In this document: piece by piece, positions 35,949 to 44,278 of the stretch
How the letters are laid out: every line of letters begins with the position of its first letter
How positions within the stretch are numbered: the stretch's first letter is position 1
Source: Herbinix sp.
GTDB lineage: Bacteria; Bacillota; Clostridia; Lachnospirales; Lachnospiraceae
Assembly: GCA_029256105.1 (NCBI GenBank)
Contig: JAQSYO010000006.1
Location: forward strand, 1-64,000
Direction of reading: 5' to 3'
Length of the DNA: 64,000 bases
Translations under genes and position numbers: made by a program
The notes under the pieces: model-generated
What the model saw: the letters and a program-made list of their open reading frames with translations, nothing else
Database searches by the model: none
What the model was told of the DNA's origin: nothing

Positions 35949-37858
35949 TATCCAGCCAAGCCTCCAACAAGTAGAATTACACCAGCACACAGAATACCAA
36001 TGGTTATTATATTACTCCAGAAGGATAATCGCTTCACGCCGAAGTAACCTTCCATATACCAGTTACGTAACTCAAGCTTTTGTGTAACACCTGCAGCACC
36101 GTAAAATGTCTCATTGTCTCCCGTATTTTCTCCAGCCATGTAGATTGGAACTCTTCTACGCTTATTCATTTTGTATATAGGAATAAAACTAATTGGTAGA
36201 ATTATAAACATACTGAGCATATAAAGCATAATCTTTACATCACTTGTCCCAATCGGTACTAGCGTTGTGTTGCCGAACAAATCTGATAGATAAGGTACTA
36301 GAGCATATTTGGATATCAACGGAAAAGTGAAACAGGACACTACAACTAATACTGCATGAATGAAAATTGGTACCTCCTCATCCAAATGAAACTTATGCTT
36401 TGTAGTCCCTTTCGAATTAGCATTCGATACAAGCTTACCCATCCATTTCGACCAGTAAAAGAGTGTTGCTGCACTACCGTAAGCAAGAATTATCACAGTT
36501 AAAATATTATTTGAATCGATAAATGCCTTCATTGCAACCCATTTTGATATCAGCATTCCAAAAGGTGCAAGGAACATACCTGCGATACCAATCAACATAT
36601 AGAGTGACAGTTTTCTAGACACATCCAGTAAAATATCCATATCCTCAACGTTTCTGCTTCCAATCTGGTGCTCAATAGAACCAACCGATATGAATAACAG
36701 AGATTTTGATACCGAGTGGAATATTACAAGTAATATTGCAGCCCAAAGTGATTCTTGAGTGCCAACACTTGCGCAGATTACGATCAATCCTAAATTAGCA
36801 AGCGTAGAGTAAGCTAAAATCTTCTTTGCATCGCTTTGGGAAATTGCCATCAACGAGCAAGCTAGAAACGTAATACCACCAACTAAAGTGACTACTTTTC
36901 CAACAGAGGAATCTCCAAGTAGTGGTGCAAGTCGAATTATAAGATAAACACCGGCTTTTACCATAGTAGCCGAGTGTAATAATGCAGAAGAAGGAGTTGG
37001 CGCTACCATTGCTCCAAGCAGCCATGAGGAGAAAGGAAGCTGTGCTGACTTAGTAAGTGCAGCGATGGATAGAAGAAATACAGGAACAAGAACGATTGCT
37101 TCCGGCTTCATCGTAATCAAAGTGGATAATTCGAGTGTATTAAACTTCATACCAATAAATACAATTGCAAGTGAAAAAGCAAGTCCACCTCCTAAGTTAA
37201 TAGCTAGTGCTCGAAAGGAATTGTTCTTTGCTTCCTTCGTTCTTGTATAGCCAATCAATAAGAAGGAGCTTAGTGTGGTCAACTCCCAGCAAAAATAGAT
37301 CCAGGTTAAGTTATTGCTTAACACAATTCCAAACATTGCTGAAAGGAATAGAAATATTACAGAAAAGAAGAAGCTCTTTCTTTCTTTATAATCTTCATGG
37401 TGCTTATGATACCATTTCATATATCCAACCGAGTATACACAGATAAGACTTCCAACTATACCAATAACAAGAACCATGATGGTGGAAAGCTTATCTACAA
37501 CTATACTTGTTTGAACTTCGATGCCTTGTTTTTGCGTAAACTCAAACCAGAGCATTAACGGTGTTTGAATTAATGAAAATATTGAAACAATATACTTTTT
37601 ATTTTTTATACCTGTCGAAATGACATATCCCGATACTAACACCTCAATAAGTGCAATTATGTAATCTATAATTTTCTCATTTTGGTAAGTAAACGATAGA
37701 CCATCCTTAAAATACAAGCAGACTACAGTCAAAGTTATAGCTGCCGTAATGATAGCACAGATACGTACAATCATGTTTCTTACTATGTCATTTCTGACTA
37801 AGAAAATAATTAATGCTGCTGCTAACGGAAATAAAATTAATACTGAAATTGCATTCAT
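35948..37858 (-). CDS. echA: Ech hydrogenase membrane subunit EchA (NuoL-like)
   Basis: EchA is the antiporter-like proton- or sodium-pumping subunit, a NuoL/MrpA homologue with about 15-16 helices. Typical stretches are WIYFCWELTTLSSFLLIGY, the conserved Lys helix ALTKSAQLPFSSWLLGAMVAPTPSSALLHSATMVKAGVYL, and DAKKILAYSTLANLGLI. The ATG at 37858 is preferred; a GTG six bases earlier has the same ribosome binding region (AAGGTG). About 636 residues is normal. It is the first gene of the ech-hyp operon, with a promoter about 130 bases upstream. Confidence 0.95.
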   Translation of the reverse strand: MNAISVLILFPLAAALIIFLVRNDIVRNMIVRICAIITAAITLTVVCLYFKDGLSFTYQNEKIIDYIIALIEVLVSGYVISTGIKNKKYIVSIFSLIQTPLMLWFEFTQKQGIEVQTSIVVDKLSTIMVLVIGIVGSLICVYSVGYMKWYHKHHEDYKERKSFFFSVIFLFLSAMFGIVLSNNLTWIYFCWELTTLSSFLLIGYTRTKEAKNNSFRALAINLGGGLAFSLAIVFIGMKFNTLELSTLITMKPEAIVLVPVFLLSIAALTKSAQLPFSSWLLGAMVAPTPSSALLHSATMVKAGVYLIIRLAPLLGDSSVGKVVTLVGGITFLACSLMAISQSDAKKILAYSTLANLGLIVICASVGTQESLWAAILLVIFHSVSKSLLFISVGSIEHQIGSRNVEDMDILLDVSRKLSLYMLIGIAGMFLAPFGMLISKWVAMKAFIDSNNILTVIILAYGSAATLFYWSKWMGKLVSNANSKGTTKHKFHLDEEVPIFIHAVLVVVSCFTFPLISKYALVPYLSDLFGNTTLVPIGTSDVKIMLYMLSMFIILPISFIPIYKMNKRRRVPIYMAGENTGDNETFYGAAGVTQKLELRNWYMEGYFGVKRLSFWSNIITIGILCAGVILLVGGLAG

Positions 37859-37989
37859 AATCACGTCACCTTGTCTAAGTTATTTTATGGTACTTGCTGT
37901 TACTCATAAATCTGAGCATAAAAAAATCAATTAAGTCAGTGGTTATAGTCTTAAAGATACCCCACTGCATCATTGACTAAATCGTTAGT

Positions 37990-38018
37990 ATTATACACCC
38001 GCATATTTTGTTTTACAA
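37990..38018 (-). promoter_or_regulatory. Promoter of the ech-hyp operon
   Basis: On the minus strand TTGTAA (38018-38013), 17 bases, TATAAT (37995-37990). It points at echA and leaves a leader of about 125 bases. Confidence 0.7.
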
Positions 38019-38021
38019 TGA

Positions 38022-38039
38022 TTGTTATTTATGTAACAA
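38022..38039. promoter_or_regulatory. Rex-like operator upstream of the ech-hyp promoter
   Basis: TTGTTATTTATGTAACAA has perfect 6-bp arms around a 6-base centre. It matches the outer 12 positions of the clostridial Rex consensus TTGTTAANNNNTTAACAA; only the two inner positions differ. It abuts the -35 box (38013-38018). Confidence 0.55.
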
Positions 38040-38400
38040 TGTATTTTTTTGTTGCGTATTAGCAAGTTTTTTTGTTCATTTTTTGTATCTTTTTATGATA
38101 TTATACCAAAATATGGTGTTTATATAAATATTTAACCTTTTGTGGTAATTTTCATATCACTATATTGGTTATTTTTTCAACATTATTATCGCCAGAACCT
38201 CTCTCAAAGCCATTATTTTTGCTCATTGATTTCTGCAAAATCTCTGCCTAGGTATTCTATGTAAAACTTCGCTTGTTCTTCCATATTATAACTAGTTATT
38301 AAAGCCTCCAGACTTTTCCGCTTAATACAATATCATCCTAATATTCCTTAACTTTTCATGATTCATAGTCTGTAAAGGCTTACTCTGTAAAGAAAGTAAG
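38040..38400. other. Spacer between ech and serS with a possible coding remnant
   Basis: This stretch is AT-rich. On the minus strand 38332-38213 is open for 39 codons and ends with TAA. The piece reads like the C-terminus of a soluble protein (KSLEALITSYNMEEQAKFYI, then EYLGRDFAEI), but the frame is closed upstream by TGA and lacks a ribosome binding site. It may be a decayed gene; nothing else is recognised. Confidence 0.3.
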
Positions 38401-38407
38401 ATTTTAC

Positions 38408-38436
38408 TTGAAAAACCGTATAATTGGATATATAAT
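38408..38436 (+). promoter_or_regulatory. Promoter of the T-box/serS transcript
   Basis: TTGAAA (38408-38413), 17 bases, TATAAT (38431-38436), about 45 bases before the predicted stem I of the T-box. Confidence 0.78.
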
Positions 38437-38484
38437 GAATAAAAATATATGCATTATGAATATACCCAGTGTTGATAAAAGCTA

Positions 38485-38700
38485 CGATTTATAACTTTCT
38501 TCAGAGAGCCGATGATTTGGTGTGAATCGGTGAAAGGTAAAATCTTTCCACTTTTGGAGCTGTCGGTGATGAACCGAAAGGTTAGTACCCTTTACCGTAC
38601 TTATGAGTGGTCAAATTTATAATTTGACAATTTGGGTGGCAACGCGGATTCCTTTCGCCCCATGGTTTTATGCATGGGCAGGAGGAATTTTTTTATTGGT
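38485..38700 (+). promoter_or_regulatory. T-box leader of serS
   Basis: The leader has the T-box sequence GGGTGGCAACGCGG (38634-38647), the serS-type variant of the motif whose bulge pairs with the uncharged tRNA acceptor end. A stem I region (about 38500-38575) comes first and holds an AGC that could be the serine specifier; this assignment is tentative. A small hairpin GTCAAATT/AATTTGAC precedes the T-box sequence. The competing terminator is at 38648-38694. Uncharged tRNA-Ser should favour antitermination and raise SerRS synthesis. Confidence 0.88.
38648..38694 (+). terminator. Regulated terminator of the serS T-box
   Basis: ATTCC...CGCCCCATG pairs with CATGGGC..GGAAT and is followed by seven T. 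Its left side overlaps the region needed for the antiterminator. Confidence 0.8.
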
Positions 38701-38779
38701 AAAAATTATGAATTCATGTCCATGTAACTTGTATATATTATTTTTTAATGCTGCAAAAGGCGGCGGAATGGAGGAAACT

Positions 38780-40057
38780 ATGTTAGATTTAAAATTTGTT
38801 AGAGAAAATCCTGAGATAGTAAAGCAGAATATTAAAAATAAATTTCAGGATAAAAAACTTACTTTGATAGATGAAGTAATAGCACTCGATGTTGAAAGCA
38901 GAAATACGAAGGCGGAAGCTGATAATTTAAGAGCTGATCGTAATAAGATTTCCAAACAAATCGGTGGATTAATGGCACAAGGTAAAAAAGAGGAAGCGGA
39001 AGAATTGAAGAAACAGGTAACTGCAGATTCTGAGCGTTTGGCTGTATTAGAAGAAAATGAAGTTATCCTGGAAGAAAAAATCAAAAAGATTATGATGACA
39101 ATTCCAAATATCATTGATCCCAGTGTACCGATTGGTAAGGATGATAGTGAAAATGTAGAAGTAAAACGTTATGGCGAGCCTATAGTTCCAGATTTTGATG
39201 TTCCCTATCATACTGAGATTATGGAGAAATTCAATGGCATCGATTTGGATAGTGCCAGAAAAGTTGCCGGCAACGGTTTCTATTATCTGATGGGTAATAT
39301 TGCAAGACTCCATTCTGCTGTTATTTCATATGCTAGAGACTTTATGATTGAACGCGGCTTTACGTATTGCATTCCTCCTTATATGATCCGTAGTGAAGTT
39401 GTAACTGGTGTTATGAGCTTTGCTGAAATGGATGCCATGATGTATAAAATTGAAGGTGAAGATTTATATCTGATTGGAACCAGTGAACATTCCATGATTG
39501 GTAAATACATTGACACTATCTTACCCGAAGAGACCTTACCTCAGGCCTTAACCAGCTACTCTCCCTGCTTTAGAAAAGAAAAGGGAGCCCATGGTCTTGA
39601 AGAAAGAGGAGTTTATCGCATCCACCAGTTTGAAAAGCAGGAAATGATCGTTGTATGTAAGCCGGAAGACAGTATGAAATGGTTTGATGTTTTATGGCAG
39701 AACACGGTTGATTTATTCCGTACGCTTGATATTCCAGTTAGAACCTTAGAATGCTGCTCCGGTGACCTTGCAGATTTAAAAGTGAAATCCATTGATGTTG
39801 AGGCTTGGTCTCCTAGACAGAAGAAATACTTTGAAGTTGGCAGTTGCTCTAACTTAGGGGATGCACAGGCACGCCGTCTTAAAATCCGTGTTGTCGGTGA
39901 GGAGGGTAAATATTTCGCTCACACCTTAAATAATACCGTAGTTGCTCCTCCTAGAATGCTAATTGCCTTCCTAGAGAACAATTTAAATGCAGATGGTTCA
40001 GTTAATGTTCCTGTTGCATTACAGCCTTATATGGGCGGCCTGAAGGTTATTCAATAA
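38780..40057 (+). CDS. serS: Serine-tRNA ligase
   Basis: This class II aminoacyl-tRNA synthetase charges tRNA-Ser in the cytosol. The N-terminal antiparallel coiled-coil arm (about 25-105, rich in Lys/Glu) contacts the tRNA variable arm. The catalytic domain shows TSEHSMIGKYI, motif 2 SPCFRKEKGAHG..RGVYRIHQFEKQEM, and motif 3 NNTVVAPPRMLIAFLEN. The ATG at 38780 gives 425 residues, the family norm, and has GGAGG upstream; the open frame back to 38603 is T-box leader. The motif 2 sequence with EERGVYR fits the bacterial type. Confidence 0.97.
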   Translation: MLDLKFVRENPEIVKQNIKNKFQDKKLTLIDEVIALDVESRNTKAEADNLRADRNKISKQIGGLMAQGKKEEAEELKKQVTADSERLAVLEENEVILEEKIKKIMMTIPNIIDPSVPIGKDDSENVEVKRYGEPIVPDFDVPYHTEIMEKFNGIDLDSARKVAGNGFYYLMGNIARLHSAVISYARDFMIERGFTYCIPPYMIRSEVVTGVMSFAEMDAMMYKIEGEDLYLIGTSEHSMIGKYIDTILPEETLPQALTSYSPCFRKEKGAHGLEERGVYRIHQFEKQEMIVVCKPEDSMKWFDVLWQNTVDLFRTLDIPVRTLECCSGDLADLKVKSIDVEAWSPRQKKYFEVGSCSNLGDAQARRLKIRVVGEEGKYFAHTLNNTVVAPPRMLIAFLENNLNADGSVNVPVALQPYMGGLKVIQ

Positions 40058-40077
40058 TACAATGTAATAAATCAATG

Positions 40078-40166
40078 TAATAAGCGGCTACTAGCAGTAA
40101 TCTCCTTAATAGCAATGAAGTTATAGTCTCATGCTAAGGATAAACTGTAGTAACCGCTTATTTTAT
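40078..40166 (+). terminator. Terminator of serS
   Basis: AATAAGCGGCTACTAGCAGT pairs with ACTGTAGTAACCGCTTATT, with an inner stem CCTTAATAGCA/TGCTAAGG, followed by a T-rich stretch. It may serve both directions. Confidence 0.85.
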
Positions 40167-40230
40167 TAATATTCTATATAATTTTTATTATATAATTTGT
40201 TTCCACGAATGATCGCTTTATCAAGACTTA

Positions 40231-40863
40231 TCAGTTCTCGTTTATAATATGAAAACTAGCCATCCGAACTATATTCCTATTATGGATTTCAAATAAAACC
40301 TTAGCGTCAACGATTTCTCTTTTCCCATAATTTGATCGAATGATTTGTGTAATGTTTTTCTCATTATCTTCTATATAGCCTGTAATCGTCATCCAATGCC
40401 AGTTATCATCCTTAAGCTGCCTCGCTCGGTGGAATAGCACTAAAAGAGCGATAGGCTGACCTGCATCAATCTGTTCTTTAACAAACTGAAATGCCTCCTC
40501 AGTCGAACGATATTTTTTAATGATTCTAGCTTCCATTTTTACCCCATGTTCTCCACAGAATTTAACAAACTGTTCGGAAAACTTATGGATATATGGATAT
40601 CCAAAGATGTTCGGCTTCATATAGGTGAACATCTCATCCATGACTTGTACATATTCTATTTGATTAAAGCTAATGCTATTCCCTTTATATAACTTCGCCA
40701 GGCTTGTATCAACTGTTGCATAATAGGCTACTAGATTAGCACCACTGGTGCTCCCGCAACCAGCTTGACGTTTCCAGTTTTGACCGAACCACTCTTGATT
40801 ACCACCATATCCTGTTTTGATATTCTTATTATAAATGATAGGAAACTTCAATTCCTTTATCAT
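40231..40863 (-). CDS. C39-like cysteine peptidase-fold protein, function unknown
   Basis: The protein looks like a papain-fold, C39-like peptidase. A Cys (C36) follows a Gln in RQAGCGSTSGANLVAYY, the typical catalytic Gln-x-x-Cys arrangement with a helix start. A His comes in DDNWHWMTITGY (H156), followed by an Asn in IIRSNYGKRE. There is no signal peptide and no ABC transporter fusion, so it is not a bacteriocin exporter peptidase of the usual kind. The length of 210 matches cytosolic C39_2-type proteins. GAAAGGATG precedes the start. The downstream region is the serS terminator. Confidence 0.65.
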   Translation of the reverse strand: MIKELKFPIIYNKNIKTGYGGNQEWFGQNWKRQAGCGSTSGANLVAYYATVDTSLAKLYKGNSISFNQIEYVQVMDEMFTYMKPNIFGYPYIHKFSEQFVKFCGEHGVKMEARIIKKYRSTEEAFQFVKEQIDAGQPIALLVLFHRARQLKDDNWHWMTITGYIEDNEKNITQIIRSNYGKREIVDAKVLFEIHNRNIVRMASFHIINEN

Positions 40864-40920
40864 AGTTCCACATCCTTTCTGCCGGTAACCGAGTACAATT
40901 TTTCAGCAATATCCCCCTTT

Positions 40921-41286
40921 TCAAAATGACTTTAGATTTTCGTCTACTCGAAATTTAACTATTCTACGAATTAATTCGATTGGCATTGGCTGATTAAGTG
41001 GAAATTGTACTGAACCTTTAGCTGTTTTATATACCGCTAATTCATCTTGAAAAGCTGCAATTCCACTCGGTATTGGATAAAAGCCAATATGCTTTTTAAA
41101 TGCAGCAAAATATACTAAATTTTTACCTTTAAGAGTAAAAGCTGGCATCTGATAACTAATCTTCTCTTCTGCTTCAGGTGCAACCTCTTTTATTACTGCT
41201 CTTAATTCCATTAATATTTCTTGTATTTCCATTGGAAATGTAGCAATGTATTCATCAATTGAATTATATGTTATCTTATTTTCCAT
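40921..41286 (-). CDS. DUF1801 family protein (YdhG/frataxin-like fold)
   Basis: The 121-residue protein begins MENKITYNSIDEYIATFP and contains ISYQMPAFTLKGKNLVYFAAFKKHIGFYP, the hallmark of DUF1801 proteins. Members have been called iron chaperones on thin evidence; the true function is open. I chose the ATG at 41286 because GGAG lies six bases upstream; the first ATG at 41304 has no site. It is 57 bases upstream of the C39-like gene and probably shares its transcript. Confidence 0.85.
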   Translation of the reverse strand: MENKITYNSIDEYIATFPMEIQEILMELRAVIKEVAPEAEEKISYQMPAFTLKGKNLVYFAAFKKHIGFYPIPSGIAAFQDELAVYKTAKGSVQFPLNQPMPIELIRRIVKFRVDENLKSF

Positions 41287-41450
41287 TGTTTCTCCTATTC
41301 CCATTATATGACATTATTTTTAATTCGTTCTGCCTATGATTGCTTCCTTGTTATAGGTTTACTATGATTAAATCTATAACTATACTTTAACTCAAAATAA
41401 TGCTACAGTAAATACATTTATAAAATCCTTTTCATAGGAAAATTGTTAAA

Positions 41451-41478
41451 TTGACAAATGATCATATTGTGATATACT
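41451..41478 (+). promoter_or_regulatory. Promoter of the deacetylase/binding-protein genes
   Basis: TTGACA (41451-41456), 16 bases, TATACT (41473-41478), about 58 bases before the deacetylase ATG. Confidence 0.7.
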
Positions 41479-41536
41479 TTCATGATTGGTAAATAGTATT
41501 AACTGTATACAAATTTAATTAATAAGGAGTCCCTCT

Positions 41537-42286
41537 ATGTCATTTTCAACCCTAATGTATCATGAAATCAGAGAAAATGCTTTCTTTGATCCGAAACATC
41601 CTTCCTCTATTGATGTAAAACAAGGTTATGTGGATATATTACCCGCCCCACTTTTTGTAACTCTGGAACATTTTGAAGATCAAATGGCTTATTTACGAAA
41701 CAATAATTATTATACTTTGACCCTCGAGGAAGTAAAAGATTATTATTATCACAATCGTGAACTTCCTGAAAAGTCTGTATTATTGACCTTTGATGATTGC
41801 TATCAATCTATTAAAAAATATGCATATCCGATTCTAAGAAAATATCAATTTCATGCAGTGGCTTTTGTTGTAACCAATTGGCTGCATGAACTTCCTAGGA
41901 TATTTAATCCTGAAAAATCGGTTTGTATGGCAGAAAGCGAATTAGCAGATATTTCAGATATCTTCGAATTTGCAAACCACACCGACTCTTTTCACAAGAG
42001 ATCCGATACCGCAACAAGCCTTTTGATGCTTACAAGTGATGAGGATTTTGCTGCTGACTTAGATCTTTGTAACGAGAATAACATGATCCAAGCGAAAGAC
42101 GTTTTCGCATATCCTTTTGGTTTATATGAAGAACGCAACATCACCTTATTAAAAAATAAAGGGTTTCGATTAGCCTTTACCAGTAGGAATGGACAAAATG
42201 ATAATAACACAGATCCACTTCTACTGAACCGAAATGCCATTCCTTATTTTATTGAAATGGAAGATTTCAAGAAAATAATCTCATAA
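41537..42286 (+). CDS. Polysaccharide deacetylase-family (NodB fold) protein
   Basis: The NodB motif 1 is LLTFDDCYQS (TFDD, 84-87). The zinc-binding motif 2 is NHTDSFH, with H148 and H153 one residue further apart than the usual H(S/T)xxH. There is no signal peptide or membrane anchor, so it is cytosolic or its substrate is a small molecule. These features make a wall-peptidoglycan deacetylase role doubtful; it may act on an imported compound. AAGGAG lies before the ATG. The binding lipoprotein gene follows 73 bases downstream on the same strand, without a terminator between. Confidence 0.82.
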   Translation: MSFSTLMYHEIRENAFFDPKHPSSIDVKQGYVDILPAPLFVTLEHFEDQMAYLRNNNYYTLTLEEVKDYYYHNRELPEKSVLLTFDDCYQSIKKYAYPILRKYQFHAVAFVVTNWLHELPRIFNPEKSVCMAESELADISDIFEFANHTDSFHKRSDTATSLLMLTSDEDFAADLDLCNENNMIQAKDVFAYPFGLYEERNITLLKNKGFRLAFTSRNGQNDNNTDPLLLNRNAIPYFIEMEDFKKIIS

Positions 42287-42359
42287 GTACGGAGATACTA
42301 GATTTAGAAAACATGATAAACACTACTATATCATTCATACACAACAAGGAGACTAACAC

Positions 42360-43340
42360 ATGAAAAAATTATTACTATCTTCAATCTTAATATCAAGCAT
42401 CTTGCTTTTAGCTGCGTGCGGAAAAGCAAATGACAAAAATACCACTGAAAAGCCGAATGACACTACCTCCGAGAGCAGCAGCCTACAACCTTCCGGCGAA
42501 GAATTCAATATCGGTATTTTACCGGCCGAAGCTGCAATTCCAATTATATTAGCTGAGGAAAAGGGGTTTTTTGAAGAAGCTGGTATTGCCGTTTCGATTA
42601 AAACTTTTTCTTCACCTAACGATCGCAATGTAGCTGTACAAGCCAAGGAATTGGATGCTACCATCGGCGATGTAATGACAGAGGCTACCTTTAAAGAAAA
42701 TGGTATTAATATGAAAATCACTTCCGATATTAGTGAAGATTTTAAGATCCTCTCTTCACCGGATTCCGGAATTACGGAAATGAAGGGCTTGAGTGGTAAA
42801 AGCGTATCCTTGGTGCCTAATTTCATACTCGAATACATTATGGATCAATTTGCCTTACAAAATGGCTTTACTTATAAAATTGTAGAAATCCCTTCCTTTG
42901 CCGGAAGATCAGAGGCACTTCTATCAAATCAGATTGATGGTGTTGTATTTACAGAACCTCAAGCAGGTATGCTTGTAAGCCAAGGTGCTCATTTGCTTGG
43001 AAGTTCAAAAGAAGCAGGAATTAAGGGTGGAACAATCCAATTTACAGATGAAATGATAAATGATAAGCCTGGCGATATCAAAGCCTTCTATGAGGCTTTT
43101 AATAAGGCTGTCGATTATATGAATAAAACGGATGCTTCCGAGTACAGCAGTATATTAACAAATTATCAATTCCCGGAAGCCATTCGTACGTATCTTACCA
43201 ATATGCCAGAGGATTTTATACATGCCGGTATTATCAGTAAGGATCAATTTGATAGCATCATTGCCTGGACAAAAGAGAAAGGTCAAATCAGCAAAGCATA
43301 TACTTATGAAGAATTAACTGACTTTTCTTTTGTTCAATAG
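42360..43340 (+). CDS. ABC transporter substrate-binding lipoprotein (NMT1/THI5/SsuA-like)
   Basis: A lipoprotein signal ends LLLAAC (C20). The mature part is a type II periplasmic-binding fold of the NMT1/SsuA family (EFNIGILPAEAAIPIILAEEKGFFEEAGIAVSIKTF, then SNQIDGVVFTEPQAG). Relatives bind sulfonates, nitrate, riboflavin or thiamine-pyrimidine precursors, so the ligand is open. The matching permease and ATPase lie on the opposite strand just downstream, past a shared terminator. AAGGAGA lies before the start. Confidence 0.88.
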   Translation: MKKLLLSSILISSILLLAACGKANDKNTTEKPNDTTSESSSLQPSGEEFNIGILPAEAAIPIILAEEKGFFEEAGIAVSIKTFSSPNDRNVAVQAKELDATIGDVMTEATFKENGINMKITSDISEDFKILSSPDSGITEMKGLSGKSVSLVPNFILEYIMDQFALQNGFTYKIVEIPSFAGRSEALLSNQIDGVVFTEPQAGMLVSQGAHLLGSSKEAGIKGGTIQFTDEMINDKPGDIKAFYEAFNKAVDYMNKTDASEYSSILTNYQFPEAIRTYLTNMPEDFIHAGIISKDQFDSIIAWTKEKGQISKAYTYEELTDFSFVQ

Positions 43341-43427
43341 TCAGTATCCACACTTCTTCTGCACTACTTAACAAAAGCTAATAAAAAGTTTATTACTTTC
43401 GATTATTAACGATTTTATATAATCAAA

Positions 43428-43511
43428 ATAAAAACTCCTTCTACTGGGTATACAGAACAATTGTTATACAAATAACATTTGTAAGTATATTGCTTTAGAA
43501 GGAGTTTTTTA
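43428..43511. terminator. Bidirectional terminator between binding protein and permease genes
   Basis: AAAACTCCTTCT (43431-43442) pairs with AGAAGGAGTTTT (43497-43508), with A and T tracts on both sides, as expected between converging genes. Confidence 0.88.
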
Positions 43512-43527
43512 GTATCCTATGTCCTGA

Positions 43528-44274
43528 TTATCTTTTGACCCATGGTGTACAGTGTGCTTCAATTCCATCCAATATTCTAAACAATAAAACTCCAATGATA
43601 CCCAAAACCATGATACCACTGAACATCTCAATATAATTCATTTTCGTCCAAGCACTTAATATAAAGTATCCAATTCCATAGGTAGCTGCATAATTCTCAG
43701 CAAAAAATAAGGAAGCCAGTGAGATACCAATGCTAATTCTTAAACCTGCAAATACTTGTGGCAGAATTGCCGGTATAACGAGGAAACGATATTTTTGACT
43801 TGAAGATGCCTGGAAACTATTCATTACTTTGAAATACTGTTCCGGAATTTGTCCCACTCCGTCACGAACGGATAATATGATTTGAAAAATTACAATCCAT
43901 ATAATTAAGATAATCTTTGAAGTATTCCCAAGTCCAAATAATAACATGAAGATGGGTAAAAAAGCGACCTTTGGTATCGGATAAATAAAATACAAGAAGG
44001 GCGATAATAACTGGTGAAATAGTTTATTTACTCCAAGATATATTCCAATGGGTACTCCAATGATTAAGGATATACCAATTCCGGTCACAACTCTTACTAC
44101 ACTAGCAAGTGAATGAAGCATAAGCTTGTCTAATATTGGAAAGGTATATGCAATTGTCTCTATCGGTGATGGGATGGTATGTGTATTAATAATTAGATGT
44201 ATTATCTCCCATAATAGTATAAAGCTAAGAAATCCAACAATCTGGCTCTTAATCATTTTTTGAATTAACTTCAT
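43528..44274 (-). CDS. ABC transporter permease (SsuC/TauC/ThiX-like)
   Basis: This 248-residue membrane protein has about six helices and the BPD-transport permease motif with EAA loop (VMNSFQASSSQKYRFLVIPAILPQVFAGLRISIG). It belongs with the NMT1/SsuA-type binding protein encoded convergently at 42360, giving a complete importer. It overlaps nothing, with four bases between it and the ATPase gene. Confidence 0.9.
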   Translation of the reverse strand: MKLIQKMIKSQIVGFLSFILLWEIIHLIINTHTIPSPIETIAYTFPILDKLMLHSLASVVRVVTGIGISLIIGVPIGIYLGVNKLFHQLLSPFLYFIYPIPKVAFLPIFMLLFGLGNTSKIILIIWIVIFQIILSVRDGVGQIPEQYFKVMNSFQASSSQKYRFLVIPAILPQVFAGLRISIGISLASLFFAENYAATYGIGYFILSAWTKMNYIEMFSGIMVLGIIGVLLFRILDGIEAHCTPWVKR

Positions 44275-44278
44275 TACA

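Noticed and set aside
41287-41536. Riboswitch (TPP-like) upstream of the deacetylase/binding-protein genes
   Set aside because: I looked for it because of the NMT1/THI5-like protein, but no TPP motif is visible; only a promoter was found.
43461-43478. Second Rex-like sequence TTGTTATACAAATAACAT
   Set aside because: It lies within the loop of a bidirectional terminator between converging genes, not near a promoter.
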